Source: an uncultured Eubacteriales bacterium
GTDB lineage: Bacteria > Bacillota > Clostridia > Oscillospirales > Acutalibacteraceae
Reading direction: 5' to 3'
DNA length: 29,725 bases
Assembly (NCBI GenBank): GCA_934488615.1
Contig: CAKSSJ010000028.1
Span: 1 to 29,725 of the forward strand
Shown: positions 1 to 7,891 of the stretch, piece after piece
Numbering within the stretch: position 1 is the first letter of the stretch
Layout: each line of letters begins with the position of its first letter
Notes under the pieces: generated by a model
What the model saw: only the letters and a program-made list of their open reading frames with translations
Told to the model about the DNA's origin: nothing
Databases searched by the model: none
Translations under genes and position numbers: made by a program

Positions 1-3000
1 ATCGTAAACTTGTTAAGATCTACGTCCTCCGTGTAGCTGTAGCCGCAGTCGGTACATGTGTAGCGGAAGCCGTTGCCCTCCTTGGCATATACAAACTTGT
101 GGTTCTCTGCGGGCTTTTCGTATCCGCAGTTTGCGCACACCTGCTTGTGCTGATGCTCGTCGATTATTTCATACTCATAATCATGAGCCTTTGAGCTGAA
201 CTGCGCCGTGTAGGTTACATCGGCAGTTACCGCCGAAATCTCGGGCGACCAGCCGCTGAACGTGTATTCGTAGCTTGCGTCGGTTGTCTTTGTCGGAGTA
301 TCGCCGTTGTATGTCGGAACTGTGTTGTACTCCCACTTGCTGTTCTGAAGCTCATCACTGCCGTTCTTGAAGATTACGGTGTAGGACTTGATCGACCACT
401 GAGCGGTAAATTTAACCGTCTTTGTGTAATCCCAGTTGATCTGAGCCCCTGCGTTATAGGTCGCTCCGTCGGCATCGCAAACCCAACCTGTAAAAGTATA
501 GCCCTCTCTTGCGGGGTCTGCAATCACAGTGCCGTCAACCGAACCTACAGAATACTTCGACTGATAGTAAACGGAAGCGTCGGTTGCTGACGTTGAGCCG
601 TTAAAGCTGCCGCCGTTCGGGTCATAGCTTGCAGTGTATGAATTCGGCATATAAATGAATTCACATTTAAAATTACCGCCGTTTGCACTATTGATAAAAT
701 AATTTTTATCGGCTTTCGGTGCTTCTGTTGCAATCAGTCCGGTTTCATCATAAACCTTATAACCGCTAAAGGTGTAGCCTGCGATATCCTGATACGGAAC
801 AGTGGTGTTTTCGCCCAATGAGAAATCCTTGCTGGTTGAGGACGTTCCCTTTATTGCGGCGCCGATGTTTCCGTCATAGTCTGCTCCTGCCGCCGCGTCA
901 CGGAGATAAGATGTTGTTACCGTGCCTGTTTCTCTTGCAAGGTCGCTTCTGTCTGTGCTTCCTGTTGTAACTGAGCTTGCGGGATTTTCAAGGTTGATCG
1001 CCATTGCAAGGAGCGAGTTCTGATATACGTCATATCCCGAAGTGAACCAATCCTCCTGGAGAGCATTGGAAACAGCGGTATTGACCCTTGATCTGAGAAC
1101 AGTTTTATCGACGACCGTAACCTCAAGAGGAACGATATCTGCACAGTTTACATTACCGTTATTGTCCTCAATTATGGTATCTCTTCTTGTACCAAAACGT
1201 GCCGCACCTTTAACCCTTACTGTCTGCGATGAGGTTATTTCCTTATCCCAAACATCGTTATATACAAGTCTCGGTCTGCAGTACTCTCTGTCAATTTTTT
1301 CGGTCGTAGTTTCATATTCTGTGTCGCTTACAATATATGTTCCTCTGTTTTTGGTGTAAGCGGTAAGATCCTTTCCGTTATTCTCTGACACAGGCTCATA
1401 AGAAATCTTTGAAACGTCGGAGAAATAGTATCCGAAGCGTCTTTCCTTACAAGCGTTGCTTCCTTCCCAGGAGTATGAAATCAGGTAACCGATTTTAAGA
1501 TTCGGAACATATTTAAGGTTGCTGAACCTTGTGGAATCAAGAACAAGTGAACCTGTCGGCGCAACAGCCTGAGCCTGAGCATTAACCTCACCGTTGTTGT
1601 AATCCGTAAGGAATGAGGTTCCCGAGGTGCCGCTAAAATAAACGTCGCCCGTTACTTTTGTTCCGCCGTTATTTGTGGCGTTTGTCGGAGTGCTGATAAC
1701 ACCCTTCAACGGGTCAAAGCCTGTTGTATTGTTGGTTCTGTTGCCGTTGGTTGCACTTCTCGTAACGCCCGAGATCCATGCGATCTGATGAAGCTCATGA
1801 TTGATGCCTCTGTTTGTATATGCTCTTGAAGCCGCCGCGACGGGCTTATTGTACGGAGCATAGCAAAGTGAATATGCATATGCCTTAAAGGTCATACCGT
1901 CAACAACATATTGAGCCGTCCATTTAAGGAATCTGTAACCGCCGACGGGAACAGCCGAGTTCATCTTACCTGCCGTACACTGAATATTTACAGGGAAAGA
2001 GGTATAGCTGTTTTCAGTCGAAGCCGCCTCGGCGCCCGAATACGAATTTCCTCCGTATGTAATTGATCTGAGGTTGCCGCTCGCGGTCGATTTCCAATTT
2101 GTTGCGTTATTTGATGAAGCCTCAACGGTTATTTTTACGCTCGTAGGCTCATGGTTTGGCACATCAAAATAAACCATTGCGCCCTTTGCGGCATCTGCGG
2201 TTGAGGTGTTTTTCACAGGCTTTCCGCTTGTGTCAACGCCGTAGAAATACTGGAACGACTGATTATCGCTCGGGTTGAGATAAATCGTCTCGGGAACATA
2301 GAAAGTGACCTTAGGAGTATTGGAATCATCTATGTTTTCTACCAGCTCGTTCATAGCCTCTGTTAAGGATTTTTCGGCGGCATCAATTTTAGCCTGATCG
2401 TAAACCGAGCTGTAAGCGTCTGTGCCTGTTCTGAAATTATCATAAGCATTGGTGATTTTCTCTGCCTCCGCCAGTGCGGTTTTCAGAGAGGCCTTTGAGC
2501 TTTCAATAAAGCCCGTATTTGCAATAGCGGCTGCCGCAGTCTCCATCGCCGCACGGAGCTTCGTTGTGTCGATTTGGGTGAGACGCTTTAGATGGGTATA
2601 AATAAAATCGCCTTTGGCGCCCTTGTTGGCATCCGCTATAACATTAAAGTTAGCGCTTTCAAGAAACTTTACCGTTTCGTATCCCTTGACATATTCATTG
2701 GTGTCTATTGTAATTTCGACAATAGGATCTCCTGCCAAGACATTTTTCGTTGCAAAATAATAAAGATAATCTCCGCCGGCTTTCAAATTAAGATCCACCA
2801 CTTTGTCACCGAGCTTGCCGGCTTCCGAAATCGGAGTTTTTCCGACAGCGGTATAAGTAGCCTTATTTTCGGGAGCGGTATAATCATTTTGATTGTTGGT
2901 GTTTCTGATTCGGAGATCTTTGATTGAATTTGTAGGATCTGTATCCGCAAGGTATCCGAGGTAAATATAATATCCTCCTGAGTTGTCATTAAGGTCCTTG

Positions 3001-3254
3001 TCTATAACTGTGTATGCTGAACCTAAACCGGTAATAACAGCTTTGGCTTTATCGGCATTTTTTGAGCTATAGCCAAGAACCAAATAAGTAATGAACTTTG
3101 TTCCGGGAGCATAGTAATACTCCTTCTCATGCTTCTTGGTATACGAAGCCGCAACCGCCTGTGTACTGAATAAATTCAAATTGAATATCGGTGCACAAGA
3201 CAGCAGAATAGCGGCGCACAAAAGCACGCTGAGAAAACTTTTTGCCTTTTTCAT
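1..3254 (-). CDS. Large secreted surface protein with FIVAR-like and InlB B-type repeats (3' end outside window)
   Basis: The reading frame is open from an ATG at 3254 to the window edge (at least 1084 codons) with no stop, so the C-terminus is missing. The N-terminus has a Lys-rich start, a hydrophobic core and an AVAAS-type cleavage site near residue 36, a Sec signal peptide. Residues about 225-305 are helical and Ala/Lys-rich (LRAAMETAAAAI, LKTALAEAEKI, AEKSLTEAMNELVE), resembling FIVAR modules. Residues about 870-1015 hold two Listeria-Bacteroides (Flg_new/InlB B) repeats, with YDPNGGSF, GYTFTGWV, FTAQW and YTFSGWSPEI. The visible end has paired CxxC motifs (CANCG, CTDCG), common in such clostridial exoproteins. 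AGGAG lies 8 nt before the ATG. It is probably a cell-surface or secreted adhesive/structural protein; substrate and anchor are unknown. Confidence 0.85.
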   Translation of the reverse strand, partial: MKKAKSFLSVLLCAAILLSCAPIFNLNLFSTQAVAASYTKKHEKEYYYAPGTKFITYLVLGYSSKNADKAKAVITGLGSAYTVIDKDLNDNSGGYYIYLGYLADTDPTNSIKDLRIRNTNNQNDYTAPENKATYTAVGKTPISEAGKLGDKVVDLNLKAGGDYLYYFATKNVLAGDPIVEITIDTNEYVKGYETVKFLESANFNVIADANKGAKGDFIYTHLKRLTQIDTTKLRAAMETAAAAIANTGFIESSKASLKTALAEAEKITNAYDNFRTGTDAYSSVYDQAKIDAAEKSLTEAMNELVENIDDSNTPKVTFYVPETIYLNPSDNQSFQYFYGVDTSGKPVKNTSTADAAKGAMVYFDVPNHEPTSVKITVEASSNNATNWKSTASGNLRSITYGGNSYSGAEAASTENSYTSFPVNIQCTAGKMNSAVPVGGYRFLKWTAQYVVDGMTFKAYAYSLCYAPYNKPVAAASRAYTNRGINHELHQIAWISGVTRSATNGNRTNNTTGFDPLKGVISTPTNATNNGGTKVTGDVYFSGTSGTSFLTDYNNGEVNAQAQAVAPTGSLVLDSTRFSNLKYVPNLKIGYLISYSWEGSNACKERRFGYYFSDVSKISYEPVSENNGKDLTAYTKNRGTYIVSDTEYETTTEKIDREYCRPRLVYNDVWDKEITSSQTVRVKGAARFGTRRDTIIEDNNGNVNCADIVPLEVTVVDKTVLRSRVNTAVSNALQEDWFTSGYDVYQNSLLAMAINLENPASSVTTGSTDRSDLARETGTVTTSYLRDAAAGADYDGNIGAAIKGTSSTSKDFSLGENTTVPYQDIAGYTFSGYKVYDETGLIATEAPKADKNYFINSANGGNFKCEFIYMPNSYTASYDPNGGSFNGSTSATDASVYYQSKYSVGSVDGTVIADPAREGYTFTGWVCDADGATYNAGAQINWDYTKTVKFTAQWSIKSYTVIFKNGSDELQNSKWEYNTVPTYNGDTPTKTTDASYEYTFSGWSPEISAVTADVTYTAQFSSKAHDYEYEIIDEHQHKQVCANCGYEKPAENHKFVYAKEGNGFRYTCTDCGYSYTEDVDLNKFT

Positions 3255-3289
3255 CGTAATCAACTCCTATAGGTATCCAATATAGCCTT

Positions 3290-3318
3290 AGTATACCATT
3301 GTTATATATTTTTTTCAA
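3290..3318 (-). promoter_or_regulatory. Sigma-A promoter of the large surface protein gene
   Basis: On the minus strand TTGAAA (3313-3318) and TATACT (3290-3295) are separated by 17 bp, about 36 bp before the start codon of the surface protein gene. It also lies beyond the terminator of the upstream operon, so the surface gene is probably its own transcription unit. Confidence 0.75.
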
Positions 3319-3377
3319 CTCTATTTTGAAAATAGGACACGGAAAAATACATTTTATACATTGTGCAATATAAAGCA

Positions 3378-3417
3378 AAAATCGCATCCGCGTATTTCTC
3401 TTTGCGAATGCGATTTT
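3378..3417 (-). terminator. Rho-independent terminator of the 3434-5547 operon
   Basis: Arms 3378-3391 and 3404-3417 pair over 14 bp with one G-T wobble around a 12-nt loop. On the minus strand the stem is followed by TTTTTGCTTT. It sits 17 bp after the stop of the membrane protein gene. Confidence 0.8.
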
Positions 3418-3433
3418 GTTTATTTTTGTAAAA

Positions 3434-3970
3434 TTAAAGTACAAATATTCCTGCAACCGTCAGAGCGATCCAGATGAGAAGACCGAGACCGTTCTTTTCA
3501 AGCCATGCCGAAACGATGAAGTAAACGGACGGAATGAAGCCGAAAATCTTTGCGAAGATGTTTGTCTTTTGTTCCTTGCCGTAGAGCAGATCCCAGTTAT
3601 TGAGCGCGTCCTCAAAGAGCGGAGCATTGTTGCAAAGCAGCGAAACGCCGATATAATACAGCGCGACGCAGAACCAAAATGCTATCGTATCGGAGCTGAC
3701 CTTCATATAGAAAAGTCCGAGGAATCCGCCGACTGTCATGCCGTATCCGAAAAGACGGTTCATCATGCCGGGAAGATAGTTGATGAAGAAGGTAACTGCC
3801 TTTGTTTTCGTAAAGTCATGCTCAACGTGGCCGCAAAGCTCGTTTGCCTGGAGGTAACGTGCATCGGAAACGGGAACGCCGAGAATTCGGCAGAAAAGAT
3901 GCTCCCAAAAGCCTTTAAGAATCGAGCCGATAACGGTGATATACTTTGTAATTACATAAACTATTGTCAT
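3434..3970 (-). CDS. Polytopic membrane protein of unknown function
   Basis: This 178-residue protein has several hydrophobic segments: near the N-terminus (ITVIGSILKGF), around residues 73-90 (YGMTVGGFLGLFYM), 95-112 (TIAFWFCVALYYIGVSLL) and the last 40 residues (FGFIPSVYFIVSAW and the C-terminal LLIWIALTVAGIFVL). No catalytic motif is recognised; the HVEH near residue 48 is not an HEXXH zinc-protease signature. The start ATG overlaps the TGA of the upstream TPR gene (ATGA), so the two are translationally coupled and probably act together at the membrane. I do not recognise the family. Confidence 0.75.
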   Translation of the reverse strand: MTIVYVITKYITVIGSILKGFWEHLFCRILGVPVSDARYLQANELCGHVEHDFTKTKAVTFFINYLPGMMNRLFGYGMTVGGFLGLFYMKVSSDTIAFWFCVALYYIGVSLLCNNAPLFEDALNNWDLLYGKEQKTNIFAKIFGFIPSVYFIVSAWLEKNGLGLLIWIALTVAGIFVL

Positions 3971-5547
3971 GATATCTCACCCGATCCTTTCATGAATATA
4001 TCTTCAAAGGTGATGTCGCCCTTAATGCACTTCTTAACCGAGTCGCTGAGCTCCATACTGCTCTGCTTGAACATTGCTTCAACCTCTTCGTAAGTTTTGG
4101 TATCGTCGCAGATGAAGCAGATAAGCGCAACGGTATTTGCCGTCTGAATGGAAAGCTGCTGGTTCTGGGTTGCAATTTCATAGGACTGCTTGATCGCTTC
4201 AAGAGCGTTTTCCTTGTCGCTCTTGAGGAGATATGCGATAGCCTGCTGACGGTAGATCTCGGAATCCGAACCGACAACTATACCCTTACGGCAAATTTCA
4301 ATCGCTTCGTCGAGCTTGTTCTGACGGCGGAGAACCTCTGCCTTTGTGCTGTAATAGTCGATTCCGTCGGGATTTGCCTTGCGCATTTCCTCGCACATCT
4401 TGTCAGCGGAATTAAGGTCGTTTTTCTCAATGTAAACCTTGACCGCGTAATAATATGCCGACGCGTCGTTGACATTCAGCTCGGTTGCAAGCTTGGAAAG
4501 CTCAAGAACCTTGTCGTATTCCCCGTACTGCCAAGCCATGCCCATGTAGTTTTGGAGATACAGATATCCGTACTCGCCCGACTTTTTGTATGCGTTGTCA
4601 ATGAAGCTGAGAGCGGTCTTGCTGTCCTTGTCTGCATAATAAGCAAGCATGAACTTGTAATACTCCATAAGACCCTTTTCAATATCTGTATCGACCTTAT
4701 AGGAATCGAAAAACTTAATGCCTTCGTCGTATTTTACGTCGTAGGTTCCGTCCTCATTTTGGGTCACGAAGCTGTTCATCTTCTCGTCAAGCGCCACGGC
4801 AATTGCGTCAACGGATTTAAGCGCGTTATAAAGCTTCTTGATGTCCGCATTCCTCGGCTGATCAAGCTCGCCGTTGACGTAATACTTTTCAACCGCTTCA
4901 ACAAAGGTCTGACGGTCGGATGAGTTGATCGTAATGTTATGAATGTAGGTTTCAAGGATAAGGTGGGTCGCTTTTTCACCCTCCGAGAACCAGTCCTGAT
5001 TAGCTGCGTTTGAATTGATGCCCTTGATAACGGCATTGACTCCGCTGTTGAGCTTATCCGTTGCTTCAAATGCATCACTGCAAAGGGTGAGAGCGTCATT
5101 GTATCTCTTTTCGGAAATGCACTGCTCTGCCTTGTGGAGCTTTGAGGACACGGTGACCGTTGAGGTCGCAACAAAATAGCCGAGTGCGGCAACGATAACC
5201 ATAACAAATGCGAGAATGATATGACCTACACCGTAGTTTGTTCTCAAAAATTTTGCGCGGCATTCGTTGCAGTAAAGGTCGCTCGGGCTGTTGCCTCTTT
5301 TCTTTCCGCAGACGATGCAAAGCCCGTTGTCATCGGAGCTTGCGGTTGTCTCTTCTTCCTCTGCGTTATTATCCTCGGGCTCTTCGGCAGTCTCGGCGAC
5401 CTCCTCCGTCTCTTGCAGATCATCAAGCGTTATGTTGCTTGTATCGGTCTGCGGAACGGCGGCGTCCCAGTCCCAGCCTGCGGAAGCTTCCTCGGGTTCT
5501 TTCGGCAGGGTTTCGTCCGTTAAGGATTTCTCTTTATCTTCTGCCAA
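3967..5547 (-). CDS. Zinc-ribbon, single-TM, TPR-repeat protein
   Basis: This 526-residue protein has a very acidic, disordered N-terminus (residues 1-75), a zinc ribbon (C77, C80, C93, C96), one transmembrane helix at about 109-129, and a long helical C-terminal part with TPR features (YYYAVKVYIEKNDLNSADKMCEEM, YYSTKAEVLRRQNKLDEAIEICRKG, IYRQQAIAYLLKSDKENALEAI). This predicts a cytoplasmic zinc ribbon and an outward-facing TPR domain. The start codon is TTG at 5545-5547: AGGAGG lies 7 nt upstream (5555-5560) and no better in-frame start is near. The TPR domain probably mediates protein contacts, perhaps with the coupled membrane protein; the function is not known. Confidence 0.85.
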   Translation of the reverse strand: MAEDKEKSLTDETLPKEPEEASAGWDWDAAVPQTDTSNITLDDLQETEEVAETAEEPEDNNAEEEETTASSDDNGLCIVCGKKRGNSPSDLYCNECRAKFLRTNYGVGHIILAFVMVIVAALGYFVATSTVTVSSKLHKAEQCISEKRYNDALTLCSDAFEATDKLNSGVNAVIKGINSNAANQDWFSEGEKATHLILETYIHNITINSSDRQTFVEAVEKYYVNGELDQPRNADIKKLYNALKSVDAIAVALDEKMNSFVTQNEDGTYDVKYDEGIKFFDSYKVDTDIEKGLMEYYKFMLAYYADKDSKTALSFIDNAYKKSGEYGYLYLQNYMGMAWQYGEYDKVLELSKLATELNVNDASAYYYAVKVYIEKNDLNSADKMCEEMRKANPDGIDYYSTKAEVLRRQNKLDEAIEICRKGIVVGSDSEIYRQQAIAYLLKSDKENALEAIKQSYEIATQNQQLSIQTANTVALICFICDDTKTYEEVEAMFKQSSMELSDSVKKCIKGDITFEDIFMKGSGEIS

Positions 5548-5680
5548 GGGAATTCCTCCTAACTATTTTATATAATAATAACAATGATAACACAGTTTAA
5601 AGCGAAATTCAATTATGTGTTGCAAAATTTACAGAATGATAATATTTAGGGAATAAGCAAAAAAAGATTGTAAAAAGCTA

Positions 5681-5709
5681 TTGACAAAAGGGGAATAGGG
5701 TGATAAAAT
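5681..5709 (+). promoter_or_regulatory. Sigma-A promoter of infC-rpmI-rplT
   Basis: A consensus -35 TTGACA (5681-5686), a 17-bp spacer and TAAAAT (5704-5709) predict transcription from about 5716. That leaves a leader of about 150 nt before infC. Confidence 0.85.
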
Positions 5710-5715
5710 ACTCAC

Positions 5716-5866
5716 ACAACAAAGTGGAATGGTTCGTTCCCACCTTAACGGTTTCGTCCGTGCGGTCAATAGTTTGCCTGATTTTATCGGTAGATTTATG
5801 TGCACGGATAGGTTCGTTCCCATCCGTGCTTTGATTTTATTATTGAGCATTTGGAGGTGCTTGAAC
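5716..5866 (+). ncRNA. L20-type autoregulatory leader with attenuator hairpin
   Basis: The leader precedes infC-rpmI-rplT, the position of the L20 leader in Firmicutes, where ribosomal protein L20 represses its own operon. GCACGGAT (5802-5809) pairs with ATCCGTGC (5822-5829) across a 12-nt loop and is followed by TTTGATTTTATT, a terminator-like hairpin. TCCGTGC (5757-5763) can pair with the same 5' arm, giving a mutually exclusive antiterminator. The segment GGTTCGTTCCCA occurs twice (5731-5742 and 5811-5822), each largely in a predicted hairpin loop. Assignment to the L20 family rests on position and switch design, not on a covariance search. Confidence 0.7.
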
Positions 5867-6385
5867 ATCGCTACGAAAGAAACTCAAATCAACGAAGAGA
5901 TCCGTGACAAGGAAGTCAGAGTGATCGATTCGGACGGAACTCAGCTCGGCATTATGCCGATCGCAGAGGCTATGCGTCTCGCAGATGAAAAGAACACAGA
6001 CCTTGTAAAGATCGCGCCGCAGGCCAAGCCGCCTGTCTGTAAGATCATGGATTACGGCAAGTATCGCTTTGAACAGGCAAAGCGTGAAAAGGAAGCCAAA
6101 AAGAACCAGAGAGTTATTGAGATCAAAGAGGTTCGTCTGTCGCTCAACATTGATACGCACGATTTTGAGACAAAGGCTAACCAAGCCATCAAGTTCCTTA
6201 AGAGCGGTAACCGAGTTAAGGTTTCGATCCGTTTCAGAGGCCGTGAAATGGCTCATCCCGAAAACGGACTTGTCACCATGAGCAAATTCGCCGAGGCCGT
6301 CAGTGAATACGGCACAGTCGAGAAGCCGGCTAAGCTTGAGGGACGTTCAATGCTGATGTTCATCGCAGCCAAATCATCCAAGTAA
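5867..6385 (+). CDS. infC: Translation initiation factor IF-3, ATC start
   Basis: IF-3 binds the 30S subunit, prevents premature 50S joining and proofreads the start codon and initiator tRNA. From ATC at 5867 the product is 172 residues, the normal family length, starting (M)ATKETQINEEIRDKEVRVID; the N-domain carries PPVCKIMDYGKYRFEQ and the C-domain IKFLKSGNRVKVSIRFRGREMAHPE (given here in parts). GGAGG at 5853-5857 lies 9 nt before the ATC and only 3 nt before an in-frame TTG, so ATC is preferred. An in-frame ATG at 5729 would add 46 residues encoded by the RNA leader and is unlikely. Rare start codons on infC are known to allow feedback, because IF-3 discriminates against them. Confidence 0.93.
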   Translation: MATKETQINEEIRDKEVRVIDSDGTQLGIMPIAEAMRLADEKNTDLVKIAPQAKPPVCKIMDYGKYRFEQAKREKEAKKNQRVIEIKEVRLSLNIDTHDFETKANQAIKFLKSGNRVKVSIRFRGREMAHPENGLVTMSKFAEAVSEYGTVEKPAKLEGRSMLMFIAAKSSK

Positions 6386-6405
6386 TTCATAAGGAGGAAA
6401 AAACC

Positions 6406-6603
6406 ATGCCTAAAATTAAAACACACAGCGGTGCAAAGAAGCGCTTTAAGATGTCTAAGAACGGTAAGCCCATCAGAGGACATGCTAACAAGTCTCACAT
6501 CCTCAACAAAAAGACGACCAAGCGTAAGAGAGGTCTCCGCCAGACAGTCGTTGCGGATACAACGAACGTTAAGCAGATCAAGCGTTTGATCCCGTACAAA
6601 TAA
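6406..6603 (+). CDS. rpmI: 50S ribosomal protein L35
   Basis: This 65-residue basic protein has the L35 hallmarks: the N-terminal MPKIKTHSGAKKRFK and a Lys/Arg-rich middle (HILNKKTTKRKRGLRQ). AAGGAGG precedes the ATG, and the gene lies 20 bp after infC in the standard infC-rpmI-rplT order, so it should share the L20-controlled leader. Confidence 0.97.
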   Translation: MPKIKTHSGAKKRFKMSKNGKPIRGHANKSHILNKKTTKRKRGLRQTVVADTTNVKQIKRLIPYK

Positions 6604-6641
6604 TTCAGATCGTTTAAATTTAAAATTGGAGGTAAGTTACC

Positions 6642-6998
6642 ATGGCTCGTATTAAAGGCGCTACCATGTCTCGTAAGAGAAGAAATAAAGTAATGAAGAT
6701 GGCTAAGGGCTACTATGGCTCAAAGTCCAGTCTTTTCAAGACAGCTAAGCAGGCAGTTATGAAATCAGGTCAGTATGCTTATGTAGGACGTAAGCAGAAG
6801 AAGAGAGATTTCCGCCGCCTTTGGATCACAAGAATTTCCGCAGCTTGCAAGCTCAACGGCATGAACTATTCAACATTCATGAACGGCCTTAACAAGGCAG
6901 GCATCACACTCAACAGAAAGATGCTTTCAGAGATCGCAATTGCTGATCCTGCTGCATTCACAGCTCTCACTGAGAAGGCTAAGGCAGCACTTAAATAA
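6642..6998 (+). CDS. rplT: 50S ribosomal protein L20
   Basis: This 118-residue protein is of family length. It contains RKRRNKVMKMAKGYYGSKSS, the basic helix AYVGRKQKKRDFRRLWI and the C-terminal RISAACKLNGMNYSTFMNGL region. L20 is an early-assembly protein of the 50S subunit and in Firmicutes also binds the leader of this operon as a repressor. The start ATG follows GGAGGTAA. A terminator follows directly after the stop. Confidence 0.97.
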   Translation: MARIKGATMSRKRRNKVMKMAKGYYGSKSSLFKTAKQAVMKSGQYAYVGRKQKKRDFRRLWITRISAACKLNGMNYSTFMNGLNKAGITLNRKMLSEIAIADPAAFTALTEKAKAALK

Positions 6999-7002
6999 AT
7001 AA

Positions 7003-7048
7003 AAATCACGCCCCTTTTTCGTTAAGGGGGCGTGAATTTGTCTTTTTA
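7003..7048 (+). terminator. Terminator after rplT
   Basis: TCACGCCCC (7006-7014) pairs with GGGGCGTGA (7027-7035), extended inward by T-A pairs, and is followed by the T-rich ATTTGTCTTTTT. It ends the infC operon and separates it from the trmH-dprA-topA run. Confidence 0.85.
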
Positions 7049-7105
7049 GCGGCACCTGTTTGTCGCTTGTTTCAGCAAAAATTTTACCCGAAAGGAGCTT
7101 TGAGC

Positions 7106-7891
7106 ATGGATATTTTAACGTCGAAAACAAACGAAAAAATAAGATCCGCAGTCGCCGTGCGTGACAGCTCAAAGACCCGTCGGGAGAGCAAAACCTTCTT
7201 TCTTGAGGGGGCAAGGCTTTGCTCAGATGCCGCCGAAAACGGCATTGAGATTTACCGAGCCTTCCTCAGCCGCACAGCTCAGGAGAAGTACGGCGAATAT
7301 TGCAGGCGGATAATTGCCGCGTCCGAGGAGGTCTACGTCATCTCGGACGAGGTTGCCGCGAGACTTTCCGATACGCAGAATCCGCAGGGAATTTTCTGCG
7401 TTTGCCGAGCCGAAAAATCGGTACAGGGTTCAGCCTTGAAATCCGACGGACGGTACCTGATGCTTGAGAATGTTCAGGATCCCTCAAATCTGGGAGCGAT
7501 CAGCAGAACTGCCGAGGCGCTCGGAATTGACGGACTTATCGTCTGCGGCGGATGTGATATTTATAACCCTAAGGCGCTCAGAGCTTCAATGGGCTCGGCT
7601 CTCAGGCTGAATATAATCAGCCGTGCGAATGCGGTTGAAGTGATCGCCGAGGCTAATGAAATGGGAATGCTCACGCTCGCCTCAACGCCCGATAAAAACA
7701 GTGTAAAAATAACCGAGGCCGATATGACGGGCGGAATTGTCTGCGTTGTCGGCAACGAGGGCAACGGTGTAACGCGGGAAACGATGAATGCCTGCAAGCT
7801 GAGGGTTACGATACCCATGAGCGGCAGGGCGGAATCGCTCAACGCAGGAACCGCGGCGGCAATACTTATCTGGGAGATGGTGAGAAAATGA
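7106..7891 (+). CDS. TrmH/SpoU-family RNA 2'-O-methyltransferase
   Basis: This 261-residue SPOUT-class protein is predicted to use S-adenosylmethionine to methylate ribose in rRNA or tRNA. The N-terminal about 90 residues form a substrate-binding domain (KIRSAVAVRDSSKTRRESKTFFLEGARL). The SpoU domain shows all three motifs: LENVQDPSNLGAISRTAEALG (in two parts around the N-G-A), VVGNEGNGV, and IPMSGRAESLNAGTAAAILIWE at the C-terminus. The ATG at 7106 is chosen because AAAGGAG lies just upstream; an ATG at 7067 would add 13 atypical residues. The exact target RNA cannot be told from sequence alone. dprA overlaps its end. Confidence 0.9.
   Translation: MDILTSKTNEKIRSAVAVRDSSKTRRESKTFFLEGARLCSDAAENGIEIYRAFLSRTAQEKYGEYCRRIIAASEEVYVISDEVAARLSDTQNPQGIFCVCRAEKSVQGSALKSDGRYLMLENVQDPSNLGAISRTAEALGIDGLIVCGGCDIYNPKALRASMGSALRLNIISRANAVEVIAEANEMGMLTLASTPDKNSVKITEADMTGGIVCVVGNEGNGVTRETMNACKLRVTIPMSGRAESLNAGTAAAILIWEMVRK

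Noticed and set aside
3236..3254. Reading the large surface protein as a lipoprotein from LLSC
   Set aside because: The residues before the Cys are not a good lipobox and an AVAA signal peptidase I site follows a continuous hydrophobic region.
3416..4093. 225-codon open frame on the plus strand
   Set aside because: It lies antisense across the membrane protein and TPR genes, which have a ribosome binding site, coupling and clear protein features.
5729..5866. In-frame ATG 46 codons upstream of the IF-3 start
   Set aside because: The added segment is the structured RNA leader, has no ribosome binding site, and does not resemble any IF-3 N-terminus.
7055..7083. TTGTCG-17-TTTACC before the trmH-like gene
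   Set aside because: Both boxes are poor; a promoter is expected here but the sequence does not fix its position.
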